This document shows, piece after piece, positions 47,701-52,289 of a stretch of 64,000 nt of DNA (within the stretch, counting starts at the first letter, position 1; the number at the start of each line of letters is the position of its first letter). The translations under genes were made by a program, and so were the position numbers. Origin of the DNA: Alentia gelatinosa (taxonomy: Eukaryota > Annelida > Polychaeta > Phyllodocida > Polynoidae); NCBI GenBank assembly GCA_950022655.1, contig OX465582.1, forward strand, positions 94,440,704-94,504,703. Reading direction: 5' to 3'. A model generated the notes under the pieces. It saw only the letters and a program-made list of their open reading frames with translations. It made no database searches and was not told where the DNA came from.

Positions 47701-50700
47701 CTCAGGAAGTTGCAGAAATGGCAAGTTGACTTGGTGCATGTGGGTTACAGAAAACTAATCATTGACTGAATGTAACCCAAAGATTTTAATTGTTACTCAT
47801 TCATGACTGCACGCTTATTTATCAATGATGAACATGCCATTTTCTCCTAGTTAATTAGCACGTTGGTCGTGCCTAGATGTAAACAATTGACGGAACGATT
47901 GGACCCTAACTATTTGTACAGACTTGCTAGATTTAGACCAGCCTGGGACGGGTTCCTAGAATTAATCCGAAAGGAATCCGGAGGCTTATGTCAGCTATTT
48001 CAAGGGTCACATTTCCATTGATCAGAAATAGAAGAGAATGACACTCAGTCGTATAAGGGCACATAGCTATCGTGTTATGGAGGCCGCCATCTTACTCGCC
48101 ACCCCCAACGCTAAACAAAACTTGAGGTGGCTTGTCCAGTTATCAATGGATTTTTTTTTTTAACCCAGTGATTTGCTAAAAGGGCTTTAACCTTGCCTCA
48201 CGATTATCTATAGATTATGATAGCAGTAAACAGTGGTTGTCCCCCGAGAACAGTGGCGCTATATCTTACAATTTCCTGGCGGATAATGGCGGAACTAGCT
48301 ATCACTCCGAGCCCAAAAGCCATCTCTGAGAATTCGCCATTATGTCACACAATTCCAGTTCAGAGCAGGCTTTCACAAAGCCAGGGTTATGTCATGTGTA
48401 GAATGGAGAGAATTTAGGAGATGACGCGTAAATTATCTCTATGTTCCCCATATAGCCACTTGCTATCTCTTTTATCTTTCTTGAATTTAGTGTCCCATAT
48501 GGGTGTGATAACTGGAAATGATCTCCAATTAAAGCGACACAGAGTTGTATAAAACTTCTTTGCAGAATGATCAAAATATGTTCTTTTTTTAAAGATTATC
48601 TTCATTCATTTCTGTCAAAATATTGCCCTGTGTGAATAGGGTATGAACTAGGGATGCTATGTGAATATCTACTTATATTGGCTTAAGTTGACCTACTTGA
48701 CTGCACCTTGGGTATATACAGTCGTTTGTGTAACCTCTGCTGGGTATTGATTATTCTATGTGGTAAATGTAGTTATGTGTATGCCTGCTATTTAAGAGGC
48801 GAACTCAAATAATTGCTACTTACTGTAGTCGAAGACCTACTCAGAGTATTCAGACATGGGATTTCGATGGACTTTACGTTCCATGGGTCACTATTGAGAT
48901 CGATGTAAATCCAAGGAGACAAATAAGGGCTGGCTCCAGCACAATGGATTTATAGTGCTATATCTTGGTATGTCTTGTTATATCTTACAGTATCCTAAAG
49001 TACAAAAATTCACGCGATTACTCAAAACCTAGCAAAACTTGGCAAGTCAACCAAATCGTGATAAACCTCGCTGTATCTTGTGTGCTGGTGGAAGAGCCCC
49101 TTTAGTTAACAAAATAAAAACTTCACTTACTTATAAGATCTGTAAATATAGACCCCCGAAGCCCCGGCAGCATTTCTCCGGATTTCTTTTCTCAAAATGT
49201 TCAAATCCCATTAAATGCCTGAGCATTAAATATATTACGTGCCACAATATACTGAGGCCTGTTTAATAATCTAGGATCGTCCATGCAGACCCTTCTCTGA
49301 TTGCTATACAGACCCAGGTACAATTTGGATAAACTTTGTATGGACAACCCCATGGTTAAGACTGTCTTAACAAACATAATTGAATATTATTAAACGATAA
49401 CCCTTGTACGAGGTACAGAAAAAGGTCTCCATGTACGATCCTAGATTATTAAACGGGCCCGTGGTAACTTCACAATATAAATGCGGATGGAGTGTGCTGC
49501 CAGTGCTTATAACGTAATATGCCCCATTATACAATGGCACTGTATTCTGTATGCGTAACTACTTAACCATTGCCTAGAGTGATCAATGCTCACATTATTG
49601 GCAATCGGAATTCCTGTTGACAAGATCGCTGCTGCTAGAGGCTGGAGAGAAAGTTAACATCTGTGAAGTTGCAGCAATTTGTGTTACTTTGAATTATCTT
49701 GTTTGCGTATTCGGTCTCACTTGTGAACATCCATTGCGGCTACCATTATGAATTGGCCTTTTTCTACAGGCCGGTGTCACACCTTATCTGGTTGGTTACA
49801 CAGTGCCTTCAGCCAAAAAAATCCATGGCAACGTATTCTGTAGCATTGGATCACTGAGTGTAATACATTTATAATACCTATGAACATTATTTCCATAGAA
49901 GTAATAGCGATTGCATTGTATTTTATGATATTCTAGCTCCAGTTTGGTATGCCATGCATGCATATCACCTCAATGATACTTTAGATATATCTTAGATAAC
50001 ACAGGATCACTGACATTGTATGACATTAGTACATTGACAGGCCAAGCTATCACATGTTTATCTTTTTCCAAGTTAAAACCTAGACAATTATCAGCCTTGA
50101 AGTTTAAACTTCCTAGACTCGTAAATACAATGCCCTAGATTGTTGCAGTAGTATAATCTGTCAGAAAACAACACTCCTGCAGCCACACCCACCGTTCACA
50201 GTTAAGGGACATGTTTCACTAGTTTCGTGACATGTCTAAATGGCGTCTAGATGGTGTGTCCGGTTTCATAAGAACTAGACATTAGACTTCGTTTTGTCCA
50301 TTCTTGCTTGCACTGTTGGTGCGTCTTTTCATATCTGTCTAATACTTTTGTCACGAAACTAGTGAACCAGGTCCATGATGTGTAGTTTTGTCTAATTCTT
50401 ATGTTTGGGGTCTGTCTTTTCCTTAGGGCAGCTACTTGTGTTGTCATGAAACTAGACAACCCCAATGTCTGTATAGTGTCACAAACATGTCACGAAACTA
50501 GTGAAACAGGGCCCTGGTGTGATTGTTGTGTGTCTCTATAGGCATGCGGCCAGACTGGGCTGTGTTTGTCCGAGCAGACACCTAACTGTAGAACTCACAG
50601 TTAGGTGGTGTTGAATGGAAACACCCGTATTGCCATGCTTATCTACATGTATGTGTATAGCATTGTATCTAATCAAGTGTGGTAACCATATCATATGAAT

Positions 50701-51207
50701 TATCTGACCCATATTTAGTTTCTATAATGCCCCATAGCAAGAACTAGGGTTCTAGTTATCAAAATAAATGTTGCTGGACATGGAGAGCAAAATATGTAGG
50801 GAATTCCCTCAAAAAAATCGGACCCGATTTTCGTAAATCGTGCCCCGATTTTACCGAAAAAAAAGAAAATAAAATACCGAGATCTGAATAACAGACTCCC
50901 ATACATTTTCAATCGGAACTGAGTAATAGATAAAACGTGTGGTAGCACATGATGTGGTATAACATGACGGTTATAAATCCTATCTAGATATCCTTACTTG
51001 TATGCATCCTATATAAGTGTATCCCTTGATGCCTCCCCCGGAGAATGCCAGGTTGAGGTATGGTAGCTCCTCCTTCTGTGGCAGTCTAGAGACCTTACTG
51101 AGAACTTCTTCCACAAGCGGCCCCTTGATGTTGAGGTACTTTTCCTTCGGAGGTTTCAGTCTCTTTTGGGACTCCTGCCGTGGAGTTCTTGAGGACCCTC
51201 CTCCCAT
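20074..51207 (-). CDS. Patatin-like phospholipase gene, 9 exons, 408 aa
   Basis: Seen: exons 51207-50998, 44268-44121, 41582-41446, 38010-37875, 33208-33113, 31449-31364, 23629-23486, 21501-21406 and 20247-20074 join into one frame of 409 codons including stop. Motifs are oxyanion GGGIKG (residues 57-62), nucleophile Ser88 in GSSVG, a downstream DMPIRLAVRMTMSFP segment, and catalytic Asp229 in WYTDGGILDQFP. These form the complete Ser-Asp dyad of patatin / PNPLA lipid acyl hydrolases, which cleave acyl chains from glycerolipids. No signal peptide or membrane segment is evident, so a soluble enzyme is likely. The length suits a stand-alone patatin domain and I see no extra domains of the named vertebrate PNPLA types, so no symbol is given. 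Start: the frame upstream of Met 51207 has no other Met before a stop, and the context is GACATGG. Intron 2 uses a GC donor. Intron 6 carries a gypsy element. Confidence 0.9.
20354..20641. mobile_element. Harbinger-like MITE R3, copy 1
   Basis: TAA flanks at 20351-20353 and 20642-20644. The left end is GGCCTGGCGTCCACCTACTA. The interior contains GATATGGCACCGATAC and GCCATATCGTAGT in inverted arrangement. Copies at 37263-37515 and 38820-39101. A TWA target and GG-starting ends suit PIF/Harbinger. No ORF. Confidence 0.7.
20650..21400. other. Patatin-like intron 8, right part, nothing recognised
   Basis: No motif-bearing frame. AT-rich. Confidence 0.4.
21406..21501 (-). CDS. Patatin-like exon 8
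   Basis: Acceptor TTTTCTAG, donor GTAAGT. 32 codons: PRDVYRTVPVNAGYVGTNDY and VLEAGDREFMIR. It resembles the RTIxIDTxxVxTTDF strand near the end of patatin domains. Confidence 0.85.
21640..22085 (-). mobile_element. R4 transposon with TTAGGG-like core, copy 2 (inverted)
   Basis: The right end GGTCGAGTTCTCCAGTAACC is the inverted R4 terminus. The left side holds CGAACTCGATCCGT boxes. The core (about 21702-21910) is a degenerate CCCTAA array of about 35 hexamer-like units. Interior phrases such as CTGGTTTATTTGTCTTAAAT match copies 1 and 3. The target duplication is not clear on the left. Confidence 0.7.
22344..22942 (+). mobile_element. R4 transposon with long TTAGGG core, copy 3
   Basis: Flanked by TGTAGGAG at 22336-22343 and 22943-22950. 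Ends GGTTACTGGAGAACTCGA and TCGAGTTCTCCAGTATTC. Sub-terminal GGGTCGAGTTCGTTAC repeats. The core 22545-22740 is built of TTAGGG with GGGGTA/GGGATA variants, including about seven uninterrupted perfect TTAGGG units near 22632-22672. Confidence 0.8.
23073..23290. mobile_element. Non-autonomous TTAA element R2, copy 2
   Basis: TTAA at 23069-23072 and a decayed TTAT on the right. GCCGGAGACACACCAAGCGA start, with matching inverted end GTCTCTGG. Confidence 0.75.
23395..23455. repeat. Hairpin MITE family R1, copy 4 (centre missing)
   Basis: Both ends (GGGTATATAGTAAATATAGA and CATGGCCAGGACGTTCTA) are present but the hairpin centre is gone, as if deleted by loop loss. It lies about 30 bp downstream of the patatin-like exon 7 donor. 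Confidence 0.65.
23486..23629 (-). CDS. Patatin-like exon 7
   Basis: Acceptor ATTCTCACAG, donor GTAAGT. 48 codons beginning KQTAMVASLESVFEWPG and ending LLVQQRKLLVS. A gypsy LTR ends 38 bp upstream of this exon. Confidence 0.82.
23668..23791 (-). repeat. Gypsy 3' LTR
   Basis: 124 bp, identical to the 5' LTR. On the minus strand it starts TGTACTGATAGGTGCTGCCA and ends TTATGATTACTACA, with an AATAAA polyadenylation signal inside. Its last base is 39 bp from the first base of patatin-like exon 7. Confidence 0.95.
23728..23777 (+). promoter_or_regulatory. Two CTCF-like motifs in the 3' LTR
   Basis: CCACTAGGTGGCAG (23728-23741) fits the CTCF core consensus CCASYAGRKGGCRS at every position. CTACTAGGTGGCAG (23764-23777) differs at one. 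Occupancy is unknown. Confidence 0.6.
23792..23811 (-). promoter_or_regulatory. Gypsy polypurine tract
   Basis: On the minus strand, a purine run AAAAAAAGGGAAGA followed by T abuts the 3' LTR. This is the expected plus-strand primer site for reverse transcription. Confidence 0.8.
24042..28085 (-). CDS. Gypsy gag-pol polyprotein, 1347 aa, intact
   Basis: Order with approximate residues: Gag capsid-like region (25-200); two CCHC zinc knuckles (239-251 and 258-271); aspartic protease with VDSGAQAN (341-348); reverse transcriptase (470-690) with LPMGVSSAP and catalytic FMDD (627-630); RNase H (770-890) starting IASDASKSGLGAVL; integrase with an HHCC zinc region (988-1026, GHLGIEKSKRRAR, CEAC) and DDE core D1053, D1106, E1142 (35 residues between the last two). 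A short C-terminal tail ends RKSPRRLDL. Gag and Pol are one frame with no frameshift. The first Met is at 28085; the Met at residue 13 (MEALSPPKSL) is an equally likely start. It resembles the K02A2.6-like gypsy proteins common in marine invertebrates. Confidence 0.95.
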   Translation of the reverse strand: MTVLESPQHYRVMEALSPPKSLVLSGNVADNWKRFKQRFELYINASGIEGKGEVVKTSVLLHVIGDEALEVYNTFTFEDDADKLKYKPVMDKFEAYCIPKSNVIVERFHFNKCNQEAGESVDHFVTRLKALAQTCEYGDLRQSMIRDRMVVGIKDDKSRERLLREPDLTLDKTIKIVKAAELARTQMEELKPEVGATHEVNAVRKSENRWKKPSGRSKYKSEDRKVDKKNKMKKNENVCGRCGTRHEFKKCPAWGTECTKCGGPNHFSKACKTKAVHTVNQYDTDDTTDSSDDGNESFMGSIELETPSSVNVVHAEKVQMEHKEDWMVTLMVNGTLMPMKVDSGAQANVMSYQNYGQLKKKPKLHKSRVHLKAYNGQSMETMGVCKVSIDVNTGKHNVVFVVVPEADRQPVLSNVTSERLGLIKKAKCVRRVNVVNTDNQTDMKTQVEKKYPSLFSGEGTLPGVHRFVVKEDAVPVIHAPRRVPSAMKKRLKKELDRQVAKGYIAKQDEPTDWVNSIVIVEKKSGDVRICIDPKDLNKSLKREHYQLPTKEEILCDMAGARFFTKMDAASGFHQIRLDEISSLMTTFNTPFGRYRYLRLPMGVSSAPEVFHKTMVQHLEDIEGVRVFMDDMIVWGSSQEEHDNRLHQVLSRLSQIGMRLNLSKCSFREKQITYLGDLISERGVQPDPNKVQGIIDMPRPEDVQDLQRALGMVNYLARFIPSLSAKISSLRSLLVKETDWQWNAEHEAEWIDIKNILSTQPVLQHFDSRKQLKIASDASKSGLGAVLMQKVDTEWMPVAYASRSMTKAECNYAQIEKELLGIVYACEKFHNYIYGRSFVGETDHKPLISISQKPLSQATPRLQRLLLRIQRYDITLEYVPGKELVTADTLSRAFKAGQGNSKTDRAVQVHICSFKANAPITEEKWMKFAEETGKDSVLQSVMCAVQEGTTCPKPYKTFIEELTVLDGVILKGERIVVPVTMRLEMLQRIHEGHLGIEKSKRRARQAMYWPNMNEEVSTYVGKCEACQVQRYAQQQEPLQPHNRPDRPWAKIGCDLFYIRKQPYIIAVDYFSHYPEIALLSNEGTTQVTQKLKSIFARHGIPSEVVTDGGPQFSSKEFQDFANSWGFMHVTSSPYYPRSNGLAENAVKVVKRLLTKAEMSKEDPYLALLAYRDAPLDCGKSPAQLLMGRRLQTRLPSKCFREDSWSRPKPSTKGGKLLKPLNKGQVVRVRGNGQWPKKGVVTSQVGPRSYEVQTEDGAVYRRNRQHLLATREVSTPQSTLPTSTADKEVVTPMAQVIHERHPKAMVTPIPDEQPQVTARVSPAAVPGVPVTTERRYPARERKSPRRLDL
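28086..28484 (-). other. Gypsy 5' untranslated leader
   Basis: 399 bp between the 5' LTR and the gag-pol start, containing the PBS at its 5' end. No other frame seen. Confidence 0.7.
28468..28484 (-). promoter_or_regulatory. Gypsy primer-binding site
   Basis: Minus strand TGGTGTCAGAAGTTGG begins immediately after the 5' LTR. The leading TGG pairs with the CCA end of a tRNA. The tRNA was not identified from the sequence alone. Confidence 0.8.
28485..28608 (-). repeat. Gypsy 5' LTR
   Basis: Identical to the 3' LTR over all 124 bases. Unusually short for an LTR that must hold promoter and polyadenylation signals. Confidence 0.95.
28545..28594 (+). promoter_or_regulatory. Two CTCF-like motifs in the 5' LTR
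   Basis: Same pair as in the 3' LTR (28545-28558 and 28581-28594), giving four motif instances 4.8 kb apart in two pairs, all in the same orientation. Confidence 0.6.
28614..29480. other. Patatin-like intron 6, nothing recognised
   Basis: Quiet sequence. A short CCACCCACCCACCCA run near 29402-29417 is the only simple repeat. Confidence 0.4.
29485..29585. repeat. Hairpin element
   Basis: AATATTACCATGATTTCGAT, CTGAGTGGCCGTATTCTCC and the complementary GGAGAATACGGCCACACAG, ATCGAAATTATGGTAATATT surround a short loop. Near-perfect arms of about 40 bp. Single copy in the window. Confidence 0.7.
29690..29735. repeat. Tandem inverted motif TCCGTATCCTCC
   Basis: TCCGTATCCTCCTAGGAGGG, TACGGA and then GCTCCGTATCCTCC form a small palindrome with an extra arm. 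Possible remnant of a hairpin element. Confidence 0.5.
29783..30062. repeat. Dispersed repeat R22, copy 1
   Basis: CAAGTTTAGCCATAGAAATAACATT, CAACGATCACC and TACGCCATGGTAGTGGCATAG recur at 46020-46150 in the same order. Non-coding. Confidence 0.55.
30234..30453. mobile_element. Non-autonomous TTAA element R2, copy 3
   Basis: GTCGGAGACACACCAAGCGA start and CGCTTGGTGTGTCTCCGGTA end, TTAA on the right and a degenerate TAAA on the left. Same interior as copy 1. Confidence 0.75.
30673..31062. repeat. MITE R13 with repeated internal palindromes
   Basis: Terminal inverted repeats CCCTGTTTCCACTGTGCGA and TCGCACAGTGGAGAAAGGCC. Inside, copies of the self-complementary CCAGTCTGAGACTGG, flanked by GTAC-containing variants, occur at about 30708, 30785, 30860 and 30998. 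The phrase GGATCGCAAG recurs. Overlapping frames on both strands are by-products. Confidence 0.7.
31364..31449 (-). CDS. Patatin-like exon 6
   Basis: Acceptor GATTCCAG, donor GTAAGT. It codes for GMLDMNHNASTPTDSESEF and NSKTLGLYV. The SKTLGL phrase fits the NPKTLGL-type segment that follows DGG in patatins. Confidence 0.82.
31500..31840. other. Patatin-like intron 5, nothing recognised
   Basis: AT-rich, no features supported. Confidence 0.4.
31850..32050. repeat. Dispersed repeat R19, copy 1
   Basis: GTAGCCTGGCTCCAGTCACT, TGGGATACTTATGAATTTTC and ATTCATGGGCCAGTCAGAGAA match 63040-63215 in inverted orientation. Confidence 0.6.
32300..32660. repeat. Direct duplication flanking a 20-base G run
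   Basis: CGCTGAATACTGCGTTTTAC...GATAAGCATTGATGTTA (32305-32365) is repeated as CGCTGAATAATGCGGTTAAC...GATAAGCGTTGATGTTA (32570-32630). A homopolymer run of about 20 G lies between them near 32500-32520. Confidence 0.65.
32680..32970. repeat. R11 hairpin element, copy
   Basis: ATGGTATACGG, GTCCCTTTGTGCTA and AATATGGCAATTCCTGTGAT are followed by a hairpin whose arms are AGCGATAGTTTTATGGATAG and CTGTCCACAAACTCATCGAT. Same order as 42935-43330 and 53220-53585. Confidence 0.6.
33113..33208 (-). CDS. Patatin-like exon 5 (catalytic DGG)
   Basis: Acceptor GTTGACAG, donor GTAAGC. It codes for VLYQPVQCEVNG and SWYTDGGILDQFPIHVFD. Asp229 of the dyad lies in the DGG motif. Confidence 0.9.
33651..33870. 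mobile_element. Non-autonomous TTAA element R2, copy 4
   Basis: TTAA at 33647-33650, right flank TTAG. GCTGGGGACACACCCAGCAA start, GTTTGTCTCCGGC end, with the middle ATCTCACATACACGCCATTT shared with other copies. Confidence 0.75.
34000..34590. other. Patatin-like intron 4, nothing recognised
   Basis: Short motif-free frames only. Confidence 0.35.
34600..34930. repeat. Dispersed hairpin repeat R10, copy 1
   Basis: AATCTGTTCCGAGTTGTTTG, GGAATATTCACCGAGTTCC and GAACAGATGTTATTCAGAC form a hairpin, followed by TCACTCACTCAGTGACGAAC and TGAGACACTCGCACATAGGT. Copies at 35920-36225 (inverted) and 36440-36785. Confidence 0.65.
34935..35300. other. Patatin-like intron 4, AT-rich with short repeats
   Basis: ACAACAGTGTTGG and repeated TATATACCAG/GGTATAC phrases. 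No family or gene assigned. Confidence 0.35.
35741..35915. repeat. Hairpin MITE family R1, copy 3
   Basis: GAATATAGAACGACCTACCA and TGGTCAGGACGTTCTATATA ends, with the centre ACGTAAACGCCTCATTCCGT shared with copy 1 in the opposite orientation. Confidence 0.75.
35920..36230. repeat. Dispersed hairpin repeat R10, copy 2 (inverted)
   Basis: TCTTACTTTTACTGACCAGG and AATTCCATCTGTTCCTCGGT are the reverse complement of the R10 order in the other two copies. Confidence 0.65.
36440..36790. repeat. Dispersed hairpin repeat R10, copy 3
   Basis: GAATCTGTTCAGAGTTGTTT, ATATTCACCATGTTCGAAGA and GAACAGATGTAATTCAGACA, then CACTCACTCAATGACGAACT. Same order as copy 1. Confidence 0.65.
36795..37255. repeat. 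AT-rich stretch with R23-type fragment
   Basis: From about 37065, TATTTTATCTCACC to CCAATGTCATTAGG carries the phrases ACTCCATTGAATATTTTTTC and GGCGTTGGATACGAGTTCCC that recur near 38430-38510, 44700-44790 and 46370-46460. A low-copy, diverged family. The rest is unassigned. Confidence 0.45.
37263..37515. mobile_element. Harbinger-like MITE R3, copy 2 (right end lost)
   Basis: TAA at 37260-37262, then GGCTCGGCGTCCACCTACTA. The interior matches copies 1 and 3 but the right terminal repeat is missing after GACCATATCGGCC. Confidence 0.65.
37875..38010 (-). CDS. Patatin-like exon 4
   Basis: Acceptor TTGACAG, donor GTAATT. It codes for LYEQTGRELCIVVTNLNKM and TPDMPIRLAVRMTMSFP, the conserved helix-turn before the catalytic aspartate in patatins. 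Confidence 0.88.
38238..38335. repeat. Hairpin element
   Basis: CTTGGTCCGTACTGCACCGA...GAGTAATTCA is mirrored by TGAATTACTCGG...GGAGTGCAGACCAAG around a short AAGCGAAGC loop. Arms of about 40 bp with few mismatches. Confidence 0.65.
38820..39101. mobile_element. Harbinger-like MITE R3, copy 3 (complete)
   Basis: TTA flanks at 38817-38819 and 39102-39104. Ends GGCCTGGCGTCCACCTACTA and TAGTAGGTGGACGCTGGGCC are inverted repeats. 282 bp, no ORF. Best-preserved copy. Confidence 0.75.
39110..40160. other. Patatin-like intron 3, unassigned
   Basis: A 187-codon minus-strand frame (39700-40263) crosses this stretch and runs into an R5 repeat at its start. I recognise no domain in it and there is no splice or family support, so it is not called as a gene. 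Confidence 0.35.
40166..40375. repeat. MITE R5, copy 1
   Basis: Ends GGACCCGTTAAATAATCTAG and its counterpart ATTATTAAACGGGCTCC. The interior includes CAGGGACAATGTGGGTCAAC and AACGATAACCCTTGTACGA. Copies at 43577-43770, 49254-49464, 58650-58870, 61977-62196 and 62348-62540. Confidence 0.7.
40610..40875. repeat. Dispersed repeat R21, copy 1
   Basis: ACGCGTAGTAATATCCGAGC, ACCGCTTTTATCTGAAACTAG and GAGCATACAATATATCCGGA match 51965-52275 in the opposite orientation. Confidence 0.6.
41015..41300. repeat. Dispersed hairpin repeat R16, copy
   Basis: TTTATTTATGCCACGCATTT, TGTTGGCTCCGTAATGTCAC and the mirrored GTGAAATTACGGAGCCAACA, AAATGAGTGGCATAAATAA form a hairpin. The flank runs to TTATTAGGGGTAGGATAA. 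Copy at 52700-52910. Confidence 0.65.
41446..41582 (-). CDS. Patatin-like exon 3
   Basis: Acceptor TTCCACAG, donor GTCAGT. It codes for QSCAAIYCVPNIMKKFGVH, then DRFYRIYGGHIARKTG and PDITFKQ, part of the region between nucleophile and aspartate. Confidence 0.88.
41660..42665 (+). repeat. Dispersed repeat R9, two tandem copies
   Basis: GGGCCAATCAAGCCAATCAG at the left, a long GA dinucleotide tract (41707-41758), then two consecutive copies of the block running from GAGGTATCCCATAAT through TAACCCACA to the MPEME-type frame (about 41995-42245 and 42265-42640). Inverted relative to 15068-15556. Confidence 0.65.
42935..43335. repeat. R11 hairpin element, copy
   Basis: CCATAACTGTGGTATACGGA, TAGTCCCTTTGTGCTATAGA and a hairpin with arms AATGGTTTTGTGGGCAGGTG and CGCCTGTCCACAAAACCATC. 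Confidence 0.65.
43577..43770. repeat. MITE R5, partial copy
   Basis: GTACAAGGGTTATCGTTTGA, CATAAGGTCGTCCATAAGTG and GAATAAAGTTGACCCACATC match R5 in the inverted direction; the ends are degraded. Confidence 0.55.
43843..44105 (+). repeat. Dispersed repeat R8, copy 2, abutting patatin-like exon 2
   Basis: Begins GCACATAGCTATTGGGCTAT and ends GCAATCACTCTGTGCCCTAT, 15 bp from the GC donor of exon 2. Confidence 0.7.
44121..44268 (-). CDS. Patatin-like exon 2 (GxSxG; GC donor)
   Basis: Acceptor TATTTCAG. It codes for ALEDCGVLSRLRRVAGSSVG and GICAGLLAIGCSPQEIADIF. The donor is AAG followed by GCAAGT. The alternative GT four bases on gives the wrong phase and a stop in exon 3, so the GC donor is required. 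Confidence 0.9.
44300..45120. other. Patatin-like intron 1, left part; mostly unassigned
   Basis: An R23-type fragment at 44695-44790 (TATCTCACCCCTGGTATTTT to CTCAATGTGCG) and a short TTATTTATTTATTTA run near 44870-44895. No gene. Confidence 0.4.
45125..45460. repeat. Dispersed repeat R7, copy 1
   Basis: TAGAGCATGCTTACATGTGC, GGCATGCCCAGCTGACTATG, TGGTGCTTGATATGTTTGGA and CAAGTGGGCTACAGAAAACT recur in order at 47180-47790 (interrupted) and 57998-58320. Confidence 0.7.
46013..46365. repeat. R22 copy 2 followed by a hairpin
   Basis: CAAGTTTAGCCATAGAAATA to ATGCCATGGCCATGGCGTAG matches 29795-29890. At 46258-46360 AATACACAATATTCCACTTG and ATTTGGATG-type arms form a hairpin round CGTCACTCGGCTTCACC. 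Confidence 0.55.
46948..47160. mobile_element. Non-autonomous R2 element, copy 5
   Basis: CCGGGGACACACCAAGCGAG start, ATTGGTGTGTCTCCCGC end. The flanking TTAA has decayed. Same interior as the other R2 copies. Confidence 0.7.
47180..47790. repeat. R7 copy 2 split by an R6 insertion
   Basis: R7 sequence runs to about 47375 (CACTCAAGACTAAAATACC) and resumes at about 47670 (GGTGCTTGAGATGTTTGGAT), where copy 1 is continuous. The intervening sequence is an R6 element. Confidence 0.7.
47382..47668. repeat. MITE R6, copy 1 (nested in R7)
   Basis: GGACCTGTTTCGTGACATGT at the left and CTAGTGAAACAGGTGCC at the right are inverted. The interior includes TGTCTAGTTCTGTGACAACA and CCAACAGTGCAAGCAAGAAC. 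Copies at 50202-50513 (inverted) and 61030-61965. Confidence 0.7.
48057..48300 (+). repeat. Dispersed repeat R8, copy 3
   Basis: GCACATAGCTATCGTGTTAT start, then ATCTTACTCGCCACCCCCAA, GATTATGATAGCAGTAAACA and TATCTTACAATTTCCTGGCG. A partial copy of the same middle is at 46480-46550. Confidence 0.65.
48305..49250. other. Patatin-like intron 1, nothing recognised
   Basis: Short motif-free frames only. Confidence 0.4.
49254..49464. repeat. MITE R5, copy
   Basis: GGCCTGTTTAATAATCTAGG at the left, CCTAGATTATTAAACGGGCC at the right: clear terminal inverted repeats. Confidence 0.75.
49470..50195. other. Patatin-like intron 1, nothing recognised
   Basis: No repeat family or frame assigned. Confidence 0.4.
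50202..50513. repeat. MITE R6, copy 2
   Basis: GGACATGTTTCACTAGTTTC at the left and ACGAAACTAGTGAAACAGGG at the right are inverted repeats. The interior is the reverse order of copy 1. Confidence 0.75.
50998..51207 (-). CDS. Patatin-like exon 1
   Basis: 70 codons from the Met at 51207. It carries YLNLAFSGGGIKGYTYIGC with the oxyanion-hole glycines, then donor GTAAGG. The N-terminal 45 residues are basic and Ser/Pro/Lys-rich without a recognisable domain. Confidence 0.88.
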
Positions 51208-51560
51208 GTCTTCACAGATGTGGTTAACCCACCTGTGGTGTGTGCGAAGTAGGAGGAGGTGGTAACCTCTCCAGGGGAGAGTGTTGGCAGCAGCGGCTGC
51301 GGGGAACAGAGCAGTGTATGCCCGGAGAGAGAGAGACCACAGGTGTTCTACTCTGTCTCGATACTATGGGGTTGGGGTACAGAGACCTTGTATCCTCCAC
51401 TCAGCCCCTTTACTCCTCCACCTGGCAACTGGCTCTATCTATCTCTCTATCCTCTCCCCGTATCCTCTCCATTCATTGTTGGTCCATGTGTAGAGACTGA
51501 CAGGAGGTAGGAGGTGAATGCCCAGAGCAAGTTTTATCGTGTGGACTTCCTAGCACAGGT
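51208..51560 (-). promoter_or_regulatory. Probable 5' UTR / promoter side of the patatin-like gene
   Basis: The sequence upstream of the Met at 51207 is open in frame back to a stop at about 51370 but has no other Met. GC content is locally higher. No TATA box or clear start site was identified. Confidence 0.35.
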
Positions 51561-51584
51561 TCACCTACCTGGCTGTAAGTACCT

Positions 51585-51690
51585 CCACCACCACCACCAC
51601 CACAACCACCGCCGCCGACGACGCCTCCACTGCAACTACCACCACCACCACCACCACCACCACCCACCACCGCCACCACCGCCTCCAGCA
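51585..51690. repeat. CCA trinucleotide microsatellite
   Basis: Two tracts of CCA repeats separated by CCGCCGCCGACGACG-type sequence. They generate poly-His, poly-Pro and poly-Gly frames that are not genes. Confidence 0.85.
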
Positions 51691-51964
51691 GGGCGACTGG
51701 CGGCACCACTGACAACATCTCGGTCTCCGGGTACGGCGACTCTGCTGGCCAGCTTGTCATGTACACATACAGGCACCCACACACAGACATCTATTGATCA
51801 GGTCACGCTTAATTTGACGCACAGTCCCCACATGTATCTACTACTTGGTGCTATCAATGGGATGGGAACGGTGGACGTGTATATGTACGCTGCGACCACC
51901 CTCCTACAGGTGTTTTGTAAACGTCAACAGAGCAACGGAGTGTTGAATGGTTGAGATTACGTAA

Positions 51965-52280
51965 CATGCGCTAATCTTTATTATCCACCTAATACAAAGT
52001 GTCCATAGAAAACACATAGGGAGTTTGTATGGACATACCCGGTGCATACAGATATGTTGTATGCTCCGGGAAAATAGTGCGTGCGGAAAAATAGTGCATA
52101 ACTAAAATGAACTGATATCGACATGCCACCTACCCAGAAAAGGTGGATAATAAATACAATATAGACTGGTTTCAGATAAAAGCGTTTGTATGCTCCTCGT
52201 TTGTATACGCTCGGATATTACTACGCGTCAACTCCTCGGAGCATACGGCCGCTTGTATCTGAAACCAGTCAATATTGTGT
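51965..52280. repeat. Dispersed repeat R21, copy 2 (inverted to copy 1)
   Basis: TTATTATCCACCTAATACAA, GTTGTATGCTCCGGGAAAAT and CTCGGATATTACTACGCGTC are the reverse complement of 40610-40875. Confidence 0.6.
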
Positions 52281-52289
52281 ATATATCCA

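Noticed and set aside
51473..51954. Gly-rich, His-rich and Pro-rich frames on both strands
   Set aside because: Direct translation of the CCA/CCG microsatellite.
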